A stretch of 64,000 bases of DNA from Cellulomonas sp. JZ18 (GTDB lineage: Bacteria > Actinomycetota > Actinomycetes > Actinomycetales > Cellulomonadaceae). The stretch lies in assembly GCF_009720485.1 (NCBI RefSeq), contig NZ_CP045245.1:3100001-3164000 (forward strand), written 5' to 3'. This document shows positions 30,528-39,320 of this stretch, piece by piece (the stretch's first letter is position 1; the number at the start of each line of letters is the position of its first letter). Below the pieces are notes generated by a model. That model made no database searches. It saw only the letters and a list, made by a program, of their open reading frames with translations, and was not told where the DNA came from. Made by a program: the position numbers and the translations under genes.

Positions 30528-31472
30528 TCACGCCCACGGAGCCGCCTCGCCCCGTGCGTCGGCGCGCTCGGCCGCGCGCAGGCCCACCTCCCACGCCGCC
30601 CCCGCCCGGCGCAGCGCGCCCTCCGCGTCGACGCCCGTCCGCTCGGCCTCGAGGACCAGCGCCAGCAGGCGCGCGCCGAGCGCCGAGTCCCGCTCGTCGC
30701 CGTGCGCGTCCTCCGGCCCGGTCACGGCGGTGACGGCCGCGTCGACGTCCGGCACGTCCTGCGGCTCCGGGGACGGCACGGCCTCCGCCGGCGCGCCCGC
30801 GGAGGACGCGTCGGCACGGGGGCCCGCGTCGTCCGGCACCACCGGCCCGTCCTCGTCCGGTCCGGCGGGCAGCGCGAGCAGCCCGGCCCGCACCGCCTTG
30901 CCCGCCACCTTCTGCGTGCGCGCGAGCGCCCCGAGCGACGCCGGCACGCCGTCGAGCGCCGACGCGCGCGCCGGCTTCTCCGCACGCTTCGCGTCGTCCC
31001 AGCGGCGGTGCACGTCACCGGGTGCCAGGTCACCGGCCGCCAGGTCGTCCGCGGGCTCACCGAACACGTGCGGGTGGCGCCGCACGAGCTTCGCGACGAG
31101 CCGCTCGGCCACCTCCGCGACGTCGAACGGGTCGGCCGGGTCGTCCTGGGCGACGCGCGCGTGGAAGACCACCTGCAGCAGCACGTCCCCGAGCTCCTCG
31201 CGCAGGCCGTCGCGGTCGCCCGCGTCGACGGCCTCGGCGAGCTCGTGCACCTCCTCGAGCGCGTAGGGCACCAGGGAGGAGTGGGTCTGCTCGGCGTCCC
31301 ACGGGCACCCGCCCGGGGAGCGCAGGCGGTCCATCACGGCGACGAGGCGGCCGAACGCCGCGGCCGCCCGGTCCGTGCCCGCACCGGCGGGGGCGTCGGC
31401 GGCGAGCGCGGGCGCCGGGACGGGTCCGCGCGCCGCCGGCCCGCCGGGTCCGGACCGCCCGTCGGCGGTCAT
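30528..31472 (-). CDS. mazG: MazG-family nucleoside triphosphate pyrophosphohydrolase
   Basis: This 314-residue enzyme has one MazG domain (about 60-190): GGCPWDAEQTHSSLVPYALEEVHELAEAVD and LREELGDVLLQVVFHA carry the ExxE and ExxD metal-binding motifs. MazG hydrolyses NTPs to NMP and PPi, cleaning the nucleotide pool. Downstream, a Pro/Glu/Asp-rich insert of about 70 residues separates a second helical part (DSALGARLLALVLEAERTGVDAEGALRRA) that resembles a degenerate second domain. The N-terminal 40 residues are disordered. Its ATG overlaps the lipoprotein stop (ATGA). Confidence 0.9.
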   Translation of the reverse strand: MTADGRSGPGGPAARGPVPAPALAADAPAGAGTDRAAAAFGRLVAVMDRLRSPGGCPWDAEQTHSSLVPYALEEVHELAEAVDAGDRDGLREELGDVLLQVVFHARVAQDDPADPFDVAEVAERLVAKLVRRHPHVFGEPADDLAAGDLAPGDVHRRWDDAKRAEKPARASALDGVPASLGALARTQKVAGKAVRAGLLALPAGPDEDGPVVPDDAGPRADASSAGAPAEAVPSPEPQDVPDVDAAVTAVTGPEDAHGDERDSALGARLLALVLEAERTGVDAEGALRRAGAAWEVGLRAAERADARGEAAPWA

Positions 31473-32095
31473 CGCGCCGTCGGGGCCGGGACCGGGGTGC
31501 CCTCCGGTGAGTCCTGCCCGCCCTCGGCCGTGCGCCCGCCCTCGGGCACGACCCACGACGGCCGCGCCGGCGGGGCGACGGCCGTGTCCTCGAACGTGCC
31601 GAACCGGGGGTTGACCTCGATGTCCGCGTCGAGCACCCGCTGGCGGAACTCGTCGGCCGCGGCCTGCGCGTCCTGCGCACCCTGCAGTCCCTGCGCCGCG
31701 AGCGAGTACCGCGCGACGGCGACCGCGGCGTCGCCGAACCGCACGTCGCCGGCGGCCTCGCCGAGCTGCTGCGTCGCCGCCTCCTCGAGGAACGTGCGCG
31801 CCTGCTCGTCGCTCACCCCGAGCCCGCGCTCGGCGGCCACGTCGGACAGGAGCGGCTCGGTGACGAGGATCGTCAGCAGGTCCGCCGTGGTGACGCCCGG
31901 GAAGACGGGGCTCAGCTCCTCGTACGCCGTCGTGAGCACGTCCGTGCCGAGCGGCTCGCCGTCCACGACCGCCGCGGCGCCCGGGTGCCCGGAGCACGCC
32001 GTCAGCAGACCGCCCACCAGCAGGGCGGCACCCAGCGCCACCGTCCCGCGGGTCCGCGCCCGCCGGGTCGTCCACGTGCCTCGTCGCACCGTCAC
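31469..32095 (-). CDS. SurA-N-like lipoprotein
   Basis: This 208-residue protein has a lipoprotein signal with a basic N-terminus, a hydrophobic stretch (GTVALGAALLVGG) and lipobox LLTAC (Cys at about 34). The rest resembles the N-terminal chaperone part of SurA/PrsA-like proteins: AAAVVDGEPLGTDVLTTAYEEL and a helical bundle, with no PPIase domain. It probably assists folding of exported proteins; the role is inferred. In mycobacteria a lipoprotein (LpqU) occupies the equivalent position between mazG and eno, but similarity cannot be judged here. GTG start with GGGAGG upstream; mazG follows with a 4-bp overlap. Confidence 0.78.
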   Translation of the reverse strand: MTVRRGTWTTRRARTRGTVALGAALLVGGLLTACSGHPGAAAVVDGEPLGTDVLTTAYEELSPVFPGVTTADLLTILVTEPLLSDVAAERGLGVSDEQARTFLEEAATQQLGEAAGDVRFGDAAVAVARYSLAAQGLQGAQDAQAAADEFRQRVLDADIEVNPRFGTFEDTAVAPPARPSWVVPEGGRTAEGGQDSPEGTPVPAPTAR

Positions 32096-32209
32096 CAGAG
32101 CCTCCCGTCGTCGGAAGTCGTCCCTCGACCGCGGCCATCGTAGGGGTCGCGGCCGAGGGAGCGGGCCGACGCGTCGGGCGCCCGCCCCGGCGAGGGCACC
32201 GACGGCGGC

Positions 32210-32833
32210 TCAGGACCCGCCGGCGCCCGGCACGTGCGCGGTCACGTCCTCGTACCCGGCAGCCGCGGGCGCACGGGTGGCCGCGGTGTAGACCAGGCGC
32301 ACGACGCCCGTCGGGTAGGCCTGCGAGTCGCGCAGCGTCAGCGGCACGACCGGGCCCTCGTCCGTGAAGAGCTTCTCGCCCTTCTGCGCGAGCACGGGGT
32401 GGACCAGCAGCCGCAGCTCGTCCAGCACCCCGCCGGCCAGCAGCTGCCGCACGACCGACAGCGACCCGGGCACGAGCACCGTGCGCACGCCGCTGTCCGC
32501 GCGCAGCGCCCGGACCGCCTCGACGAGGTCGCCCTCGACGCGCTCGACGTTGCGCCAGCCCAGGTCCTGGTCGCCGTGCGTGGCGACCAGCTTGCGGGTG
32601 TCGCCGAGCTGCGCGGCGAAGGGGGCGTCCTCGCCGCCGGCGGCCTCCCGCTCGGGCCACGCCCCCGCGAAGCTCTCGTACGTCCGGCGGCCGAGCAGCA
32701 GCACGTCCGCCCCGGCGTAGTCCTCGTCCACGGCGGCACCCATGTGCTCGTCGAAGTACGGGAAGTGCCAGTCGGGGTCGATCTCGGCGACGCCGTCGAG
32801 GGAGACGAACAGCGTGGACACGACAGAGGCCAT
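32210..32833 (-). CDS. RibD C-terminal / dihydrofolate-reductase-like family protein
   Basis: This 207-residue protein has the RibD_C fold shared with riboflavin deaminase/reductase and DHFR: MASVVSTLFVSLDGVAEIDPDWHFPYFD, LLLGRRTYESFAGAWP, KLVATHGDQDLGWRNVERVEGD and VLVPGSLSVVRQLLAGGVLDELRLLVHPV. Such stand-alone proteins probably reduce an unidentified substrate with NADPH. The ATG at 32833 has GGAG 7 nt upstream. It lies between mfd and the lipoprotein gene in the same direction. Confidence 0.8.
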   Translation of the reverse strand: MASVVSTLFVSLDGVAEIDPDWHFPYFDEHMGAAVDEDYAGADVLLLGRRTYESFAGAWPEREAAGGEDAPFAAQLGDTRKLVATHGDQDLGWRNVERVEGDLVEAVRALRADSGVRTVLVPGSLSVVRQLLAGGVLDELRLLVHPVLAQKGEKLFTDEGPVVPLTLRDSQAYPTGVVRLVYTAATRAPAAAGYEDVTAHVPGAGGS

Positions 32834-32951
32834 CGAGAGCTCCAGGGGGGTCGGGCGCCGCGCCGCGGCGTCGGTGGTGCGGGGTCGACGGGTCAGACCC
32901 GGGCCGGCCGCCGAACTCGTCGGCCCGCCCGGGTCCGGTCGTCCGAGCCTG

Positions 32952-35900
32952 TCAGCGCGTGCCCACCTGCGCGGCGACCGACACGTCACCGCGCACGACC
33001 GCGTCGACGAACTGGCGCGCCCACGCGAGCAGCTCCTTGCCGTGCAGCGGCTTGCCGCCGATGCGCGCGGTCGTGGGGAACGGCACGAGCACCGTGCGCA
33101 CCGCGGGCTTGAGCACCGCACCGGGGTACAGCCGCTTGAGGCGCAGCTGCGCGGACTCCGCGAGCTCGACCGGTGCGAAGCGCACGAACCGGCCCTGCGC
33201 CGTGATGTCGGACAGCCCCGCCGCCCGCGCGTGCAGGCGGAAGCGGGCGACGTCGAACAGGTTCTCGACGGCCGCCGGGACGGCCCCGTACCGGTCCGCG
33301 AGCTCCGCGTGCACCTCGGCGAGCGCGGACTCGTCGGCCGCCGCCGCGACCTTGCGGTACGCCTCGAGGCGCAGGCGCTCGTGCGCGATGTAGTCGTGCG
33401 GGATGTGCGCGTCGACCGGCAGCTCGATCGTGACGTCCGGCAGCTCCTCCGGCTGGTCGCCGCGGAAGCTCGCGACGGCCTCCCCGACCATGCGCACGTA
33501 CAGGTCGAACCCGACGCCCTCGATGTGCCCGGACTGCTCGCCGCCGAGCAGGTTGCCCGCACCGCGGATCTCGAGGTCCTTCATGGCCACGGCCATGCCG
33601 GCGCCGAGGTCGGTGTGCGCGGCGATCGTCTGGAGGCGGTCGTGCGCCGTCTCGGTGAGCGGCACCTCCGGCGGGTACAGGAAGTAGGCGTACGCGCGCT
33701 CGCGCCCGCGGCCCACGCGCCCTCGCAGCTGGTGCAGCTGCGAGAGGCCCAGCCGGTCGGCGCGCTCGAGGATCAGCGTGTTCGCGTTCGAGATGTCCAG
33801 GCCCGTCTCGACGATCGTGGTGCAGACGAGGACGTCGAACTTCTTCTCCCAGAAGTCCATGATCACGCGCTCGAGCTGGTGCTCGTTCATCTTGCCGTGC
33901 GCCACCGCGACGCGGGCCTCCGGCACGAGCTCGCTCAGCCGCTGCGCCGTGCGCTCGATCGTCTCCACCTTGTTGTGGACGTAGAAGACCTGGCCCTCGC
34001 GCAGCAGCTCGCGCCGGATCGCCGCGCCGATCTGCTTCTCCTCGTACGGCCCGACGAACGTGAGCACCGGGTGGCGCTCCTCCGGCGGCGTCGCGAGCGT
34101 CGACATCTCGCGGATGCCCGTGACGGCCATCTCGAGCGTCCGCGGGATCGGCGTCGCGCTCATCGCGAGCACGTCGACGTTCGTCCGCAGCGCCTTGAGC
34201 GTCTCCTTGTGCTCGACGCCGAACCGCTGCTCCTCGTCGATGATGACCAGCCCGAGGTCCTTGAACCGCACCCCGCCCGTGATGAGGCGGTGCGTGCCGA
34301 TGACGACGTCGACCGACCCGTCGGCGAGCCCCTCCATGATCTCCTTGCTCTCCTTCGGTGTCTGGAACCGGGAGAGCGCCTTCACGGTCACGGGGAACGC
34401 CGAGTAGCGCTCGGTGAACGTGTCGAGGTGCTGCTGGACGAGCAGCGTCGTCGGCACGAGCACCGCGACCTGCTTGCCGTCCTGCACGGCCTTGAACGCG
34501 GCGCGCACCGCGATCTCCGTCTTGCCGTAGCCGACGTCGCCGCAGACGAGGCGGTCCATGGGGATCGGCTTCTCCATGTCCTGCTTGACCTCGTCGATCG
34601 TCGCCAGCTGGTCGGGCGTCTCGACGTAGGCGAAGGCGTCCTCGAGCTCGCGCTGCCAGGGGGTGTCCGGCCCGAACGCGTGCCCCGGCGTCGCCATGCG
34701 CGCCGAGTACAGGCGGATCAGCTCCGCGGCGATCTCCTTGACCGCCTTGCGGGCGCGGCTCTTCGTCTTGGCCCAGTCGCCGCCGCCCATGCGGTTGAGC
34801 GTCGGCGCCTCCCCGCCCACGTACTTCGTCACCTGGTCCAGCTGGTCCGTCGGCACGAACAGGCGGTCGCCCGGCTGCCCCCGCTTGCTGGACGCGTACT
34901 CGACCACCATGTACTCGCGGGTGGCGGCGTTCGCGCCCGTGCCGACCGTGCGCTGCACCAGCTCGACGAACCGCCCGACGCCGTGCTGCTCGTGCACGAC
35001 GAAGTCGCCCGGGCGCAGCTGCAGCGGGTCGACGACGTTGCGGCGCCGGCTCGGCATGCGCCGCATGTCCCGCGTGCTCGACCCGGCCCGCCCGGTGAGG
35101 TCGGCCTCGCTGAACACCGCCAGGTGCAGGTCCTCGTGCACGAACCCCGGGCCCACGGGCGCGGGCGTCACCAGGACGACGCCGCCCTCGGGCTCGTCGT
35201 CCACGGTGCCCACGAGCCGCGCGGGCACGTCGGACGCGCGCAGCTGCTCGACCATGCGCTGCGCCGGGCCGTGGCCCTCCGTCGCGAGCAGCAGGCGCCA
35301 GCCCTCCTGCTGCAGGCGGCGCACGTCCGCGACGGCGCGCTCCACCTCGCCCCGGTAGCGCTCCACGTCCCGCGCCGCGACGACGAGCGTCCGCACGCCG
35401 TCGGTGTGGCCCAGCCCGTCGTCCGGCACCGTCGCGTCGTCCGCCGCGCCGGCGTCCAGCGTGAAGCCGCTGAGGGTCCACCAGCCCAGCCCGCGCACCT
35501 GCGCCCGCCCGCGGACGTCGGCGAACGTGCCGAACGACGCCGACGACAGGTCCAGCGGCACCTGCGCGCCCGCCGCGGCCGACGTCCACGCCGCCGCGAG
35601 GAACTCCTCCGTGGTGGCGACGAGGTCGTGCGCGCGCCGGCGCACGCGCTCGGGGTCGACGACGACGAGCAGGGACTCGTCGGGCACGAGGTCGACCACG
35701 GGGACCATCCGGTCCACGAGCACGGGTGCGAGCGACTCCATGCCCTCGACGGCGATGCCCTCGGCCAGCCGGTCGAGCATGTCGACGGCACCCGGCAGAC
35801 GCTCGGCGAGCGCCCGCGCCCGCTCCCGGACGGCCGGCGTGAGCAGGATCTCCCGGCACGGCGGCGCCCACACGCCGTGCTCCGCGACCTCGAGGCTGCG

Positions 35901-36584
35901 CTGGTCCGCGACCGAGAACCAGCGGATCTCCTCGACGTCCTCGCCCCACAGCTCGACGCGCAGCGGGTGGTCCTCGGTCGGCGGGAAGACGTCGAGGATG
36001 CCGCCGCGCACCGCGAACTCCCCGCGCCGCTCGACCATGTCGACCCGCGAGTACGCGGCGTCGACGAGGCGCTGCGCGACGTCGTCGAGGTCCACCTGCT
36101 GACCCGGGCGGATCTCCACCGGGACGAGCTCGCCGAGCCCGTCCACCACCGGCTGCAGGAGCGCGCGGACCGGCATGACGAGCACGCGCACCGGACCCGT
36201 CGGACCGGGCTCGGGGTCCGGGTGGGCGAGCCGGCGGAACACCGCGAGCCGGCGGGCGACGGTGTCGGCGCGCGGGCTGAGCCGCTCGTGCGGGAGCGTC
36301 TCCCAGCTGGGCAGGACCGCCACGTCGTCGTCGGGCAGGTAGCAGCGCAGCGCCGCCGCGAGCTCGTCGGCGTCCCGGCCGGTCGCGGTGACGACCACCA
36401 GGGGACGGCCGGCCGCGCCGGCGGCGCGGCCGGTGGCGTGCGCCCCGGCGAGCGCGGCGAGCAGCGGCGGGCGCACGCCGGCGGGGCCGACGACGTCCAG
36501 CTCGCCGCGTGCGCGCACCGACGCGACCGCCTCGGCCGCGGCGGGGTCGGCGAGCAGGGCGGGCAGGAGTCCGGTGAGGTCCAT
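32952..36584 (-). CDS. mfd: transcription-repair coupling factor
   Basis: This 1,210-residue protein is a complete Mfd, which removes RNA polymerase stalled at lesions and recruits UvrA. In order: UvrB-homology N-terminal domains (about 1-460), RNA polymerase-interacting CarD-like domain (LRPGDFVVHEQHGVGRFVEL, about 500-560), SF2 translocase domains with Walker A (GDVGYGKTEIAVRAAFKA), motif II DEEQRFG, SATPIPRTLEMA and the R-motif QLRGRVGRG, and a C-terminal regulatory domain. The ATG (MDLTGLLPALL) has AAGGA upstream; 17 extra residues to 36635 are rejected. It is normally next to pth; here the EPS locus intervenes. Confidence 0.97.
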   Translation of the reverse strand: MDLTGLLPALLADPAAAEAVASVRARGELDVVGPAGVRPPLLAALAGAHATGRAAGAAGRPLVVVTATGRDADELAAALRCYLPDDDVAVLPSWETLPHERLSPRADTVARRLAVFRRLAHPDPEPGPTGPVRVLVMPVRALLQPVVDGLGELVPVEIRPGQQVDLDDVAQRLVDAAYSRVDMVERRGEFAVRGGILDVFPPTEDHPLRVELWGEDVEEIRWFSVADQRSLEVAEHGVWAPPCREILLTPAVRERARALAERLPGAVDMLDRLAEGIAVEGMESLAPVLVDRMVPVVDLVPDESLLVVVDPERVRRRAHDLVATTEEFLAAAWTSAAAGAQVPLDLSSASFGTFADVRGRAQVRGLGWWTLSGFTLDAGAADDATVPDDGLGHTDGVRTLVVAARDVERYRGEVERAVADVRRLQQEGWRLLLATEGHGPAQRMVEQLRASDVPARLVGTVDDEPEGGVVLVTPAPVGPGFVHEDLHLAVFSEADLTGRAGSSTRDMRRMPSRRRNVVDPLQLRPGDFVVHEQHGVGRFVELVQRTVGTGANAATREYMVVEYASSKRGQPGDRLFVPTDQLDQVTKYVGGEAPTLNRMGGGDWAKTKSRARKAVKEIAAELIRLYSARMATPGHAFGPDTPWQRELEDAFAYVETPDQLATIDEVKQDMEKPIPMDRLVCGDVGYGKTEIAVRAAFKAVQDGKQVAVLVPTTLLVQQHLDTFTERYSAFPVTVKALSRFQTPKESKEIMEGLADGSVDVVIGTHRLITGGVRFKDLGLVIIDEEQRFGVEHKETLKALRTNVDVLAMSATPIPRTLEMAVTGIREMSTLATPPEERHPVLTFVGPYEEKQIGAAIRRELLREGQVFYVHNKVETIERTAQRLSELVPEARVAVAHGKMNEHQLERVIMDFWEKKFDVLVCTTIVETGLDISNANTLILERADRLGLSQLHQLRGRVGRGRERAYAYFLYPPEVPLTETAHDRLQTIAAHTDLGAGMAVAMKDLEIRGAGNLLGGEQSGHIEGVGFDLYVRMVGEAVASFRGDQPEELPDVTIELPVDAHIPHDYIAHERLRLEAYRKVAAAADESALAEVHAELADRYGAVPAAVENLFDVARFRLHARAAGLSDITAQGRFVRFAPVELAESAQLRLKRLYPGAVLKPAVRTVLVPFPTTARIGGKPLHGKELLAWARQFVDAVVRGDVSVAAQVGTR

Positions 36585-36712
36585 GGGGTCCTTCGTACGG
36601 CGAGGAGGCACGGCCGTGCGCGGCACGCGCAGCACGAGCGCCCCGCGTCCGGGTGGGGGCGGGGTGCGTCCCTCAGTCTACGAAGCGGGACCGACACGGC
36701 CCGCCGGGCGGG

Positions 36713-37177
36713 TCAGCCGCCGGCGGCCTCCACGGCCGGCTCCGCGCCGACCCCGCCCTCGAGCACGGCCAGCGCACGGCGCAGCGCCGTGCTCGACGTG
36801 TGCAGCGTGTACGGCACGTAGACGACCTCCACGCCGACCTCGGCGAACCGCCGCTCCAGCGCGAGGCCCTTGGGCGTGCCCTGCCAGTCCGAGCCCTTGA
36901 AGAACAGGTCGAACCGCAGCGCCGCCCACGTGTCGAGCTTGTCGGGCAGCGTCTCCGGGTACGCCTCGTCCACGACGTCGATGTGCGACACGATCTCGAG
37001 CCGCTCGGCGAGGGGCACCACGGGCCGGCGACCGCGTGCGCGCTCGAGCATGTCGTCGCTCACGACCCCGGCGATCAGGTAGTCGCAACGGGCCGCCGCC
37101 CGGCGCAGCAGGTTGAGGTGCCCCACGTGGAACAGGTCGTACGCGCCCGGCGCGTACCCGATGAGCCGTCGACCCAC
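36713..37177 (-). CDS. cytidylyltransferase-like nucleotidyltransferase (TagD/RfaE2 type)
   Basis: This 154-residue protein matches the nucleotidyltransferase fold. YAPGAYDLFHVGHLNLLRRA carries the HxGH nucleotide-binding motif (HVGH), and the C-terminal TLHTSSTALR contains the ISS/TSS-type motif. Relatives are glycerol-3-phosphate cytidylyltransferase (TagD) and the adenylyltransferase half of RfaE. Because a CDP-alcohol phosphotransferase occurs in the same locus, a CTP-using enzyme that activates an alcohol phosphate is plausible. GTG start with GGAGGG 6 nt upstream. Confidence 0.75.
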   Translation of the reverse strand: MGRRLIGYAPGAYDLFHVGHLNLLRRAAARCDYLIAGVVSDDMLERARGRRPVVPLAERLEIVSHIDVVDEAYPETLPDKLDTWAALRFDLFFKGSDWQGTPKGLALERRFAEVGVEVVYVPYTLHTSSTALRRALAVLEGGVGAEPAVEAAGG

Positions 37178-37266
37178 GCGGCACCCTCCCCCGCTCGGTG
37201 CCGGGTGCCCCTGCCCCGGCCGCTGGAGCAACGGTACGGGGACGAGACGGCAGGAACCAGGGCGTT

Positions 37267-37280
37267 CCGGGTGAAACGGG
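37267..37280 (+). promoter_or_regulatory. CCGGGTGAA-type motif upstream of the cytidylyltransferase
   Basis: CCGGGTGAAACGGG lies in the 127-bp gap between the cytidylyltransferase start (37177) and the ABC exporter stop (37305). It is one of a family of related elements in this locus. Confidence 0.45.
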
Positions 37281-37304
37281 CGCCGTCTCGGGGCGTCGGC
37301 GCCG

Positions 37305-39143
37305 TCAGTCGCCGGGGCCCGTCCCCGCGTCCACGACCGCCTGCCGGCGCGTGATCTCGTGGACCTCCTGGAAGAAGTCGTTGCCCTCGAGCACGCGGGA
37401 CGGGGTGTCGAACACCTCGATGCGCCCGTCGCGCACCACCATCACCCGGTCGCACACCGACAGCGTCGAGAGCCGGTGCGCGACGAGGAACACGGTCGCG
37501 CGGCCGCGCAGGCCCCGGATCGTCTCCTGGACGAGCTCCTCCGACCGCACGTCGAGCGCGCTGGTCGGCTCGTCGAGCACCAGCACCTCCGGCTCCGCCG
37601 CGAGCGCGCGGGCGATCGCGAGCCGCTGCCGCTGCCCGCCCGACATGCCCTGCGCACGCCGTCCGACCGTCGTCGCGTAGCCGTCGGGCCAGCGCACGAT
37701 CTCGTCGTGCACGTGCGCCCAGCGCGCGGCCTGCTCCACCTGCGCGTCCGTCAGGTCGTCGCGGTAGAAGCGGATGTTGTCGGCGACGGTGCCGAACACG
37801 AGCTGCGTCTGCTGGGGCACGTACGCCACGCGCCGCTGCCACTGGGCGCGGTCCACCTGCCAGGCGTCCTCGCCGTTCACGGTCAGCACCCCCGACGTCG
37901 GCTCGCGCAGCCGCAGCAGGACCTGGACGAGCGAGGACTTGCCGGCGCCCGACGGCCCGACGACGCCGACGACCTCCCCGCGCGAGACCTCGAACGTGAG
38001 GTCGTGCAGCACGTCCGCACCGGGCTCGTACCCGAACCGCACGTCGCGCATGCCGATGCTCTCGACCGTTCCCAGGGGACGCCCGCCGTCGACCTGCCGG
38101 TTCGCCCGGTAGGTCTCGATCGCCTCGGCCAGGTGGTCCATGAACGGCAGCTTCTCGTCGATCCCCGTGATCGAGTACTGCACGCGCTGCCCGTACGACA
38201 GCGCCCGGACCAGCATGAGGACGACCGCGCCCAGCGTCGTCATCTGCCCGACGTCCATGTACGAGACGACGCCCAGCGCCACGACGAGCAGGAGCAGCGC
38301 GACGCTCTGGTACAGCGACGGCATCGCGCCGACGAGGAACCGCGAGCGCAGCAGCGGCCGGCGCACGTCGTCGAGCAGCGTGTAGAACTGCCCGACGAAG
38401 CGCGGCGAGGCGCCGAACACCTGCATCTCCTCGGCCGTCGCCGCGACGCCCTGGACGCCGTTGGCGTACTCGACGTTCTCCTCGCTCAGCTCCCGCGAGT
38501 ACCGGCGCAGACGGCGCGCGAGCGGACGCAGCGCGAGGAACAGCCCGAGGGAGGCGACCGAGAGCACCGCGGCCGCGACCGGGCTGAGCGCGACGGCCGA
38601 GACGAGCAGCGAGAGGAACATCAGCACGTTCGTCACGACGGACGCGATCTGGATGATCGCCTGCGTCGTGTGGTTCACGTGCACGTTCATGAAGGTCTGG
38701 AACTGCCCGTCCCGCTCGGCCGCCTTCACCGACCAGGTGGCGGCGACGAACGCGTCGAACAGCCGACGGCGCAGGCCGACCATCGCCGACGCGCTGATGG
38801 ACGCCGGCAGGTACGCGAGCCACAGCTGCAGCCCGCCGCGGACGAGGGCGAGCACGAGCGCGACGACGAGCGCGACGTCGAGGGCCGAGTCGAGCGCGAC
38901 CGGCCCGAGGTCCGCGCGCACGGTGTCCCGGCCCTGGGACAGCGAGAGCGCGAGCGCGGCGACGAGCGCGAGCAGCCCGGCCTCCGCGAGACCGGCGACG
39001 ACCGAGACCACGGCGATGGTGACGACCTGGCCGCGCGAGGCCGCGAAGAACGGCGCCAGCCGACGCCACGCCGTGGCGGCCCGCCGGGCAGCCCCGAACG
39101 GGCCCTGCCCGCGCCGTGCCCCCGACCCGTCGTTCCCCGCCAC
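37305..39143 (-). CDS. ABC exporter, fused membrane and ATPase domains (possible flippase)
   Basis: This 612-residue protein has an ABC type-1 exporter membrane domain with about six helices (from GQVVTIAVVSVVAGLAEAGLLALVAALALSL to the one near SLYQSVALLLLVVALGVVSYMDVG) and a C-terminal ATPase with Walker A (GPSGAGKSS), MSGGQRQRLAIARAL, Walker B (VLVLDEPTSALD) and switch His (LVAHRLS). The layout matches MsbA/PglK-like flippases. No Wzx-type flippase gene is seen in the locus, so this exporter may move lipid-linked repeat units. GTG start; the 177-bp leader has a degenerate TGAA motif (39225-39242). Confidence 0.82.
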   Translation of the reverse strand: MAGNDGSGARRGQGPFGAARRAATAWRRLAPFFAASRGQVVTIAVVSVVAGLAEAGLLALVAALALSLSQGRDTVRADLGPVALDSALDVALVVALVLALVRGGLQLWLAYLPASISASAMVGLRRRLFDAFVAATWSVKAAERDGQFQTFMNVHVNHTTQAIIQIASVVTNVLMFLSLLVSAVALSPVAAAVLSVASLGLFLALRPLARRLRRYSRELSEENVEYANGVQGVAATAEEMQVFGASPRFVGQFYTLLDDVRRPLLRSRFLVGAMPSLYQSVALLLLVVALGVVSYMDVGQMTTLGAVVLMLVRALSYGQRVQYSITGIDEKLPFMDHLAEAIETYRANRQVDGGRPLGTVESIGMRDVRFGYEPGADVLHDLTFEVSRGEVVGVVGPSGAGKSSLVQVLLRLREPTSGVLTVNGEDAWQVDRAQWQRRVAYVPQQTQLVFGTVADNIRFYRDDLTDAQVEQAARWAHVHDEIVRWPDGYATTVGRRAQGMSGGQRQRLAIARALAAEPEVLVLDEPTSALDVRSEELVQETIRGLRGRATVFLVAHRLSTLSVCDRVMVVRDGRIEVFDTPSRVLEGNDFFQEVHEITRRQAVVDAGTGPGD

Positions 39144-39320
39144 GCGTCCGCCCCCGATCCGCCGGGTCGTGCGCCGGCACCTCGCCCGACCGTAGCCGAG
39201 CGGTCTGGTGCCGTCTGCACGGGTACGGGATGAAAAGTCCGGATCGGCCGTCCGCGAGCACGGGGCGCGGGACCGGCCCGGCCGCGGCGCGCCCCGCGAA
39301 CGGCCGGGCGCGCCGGCGAC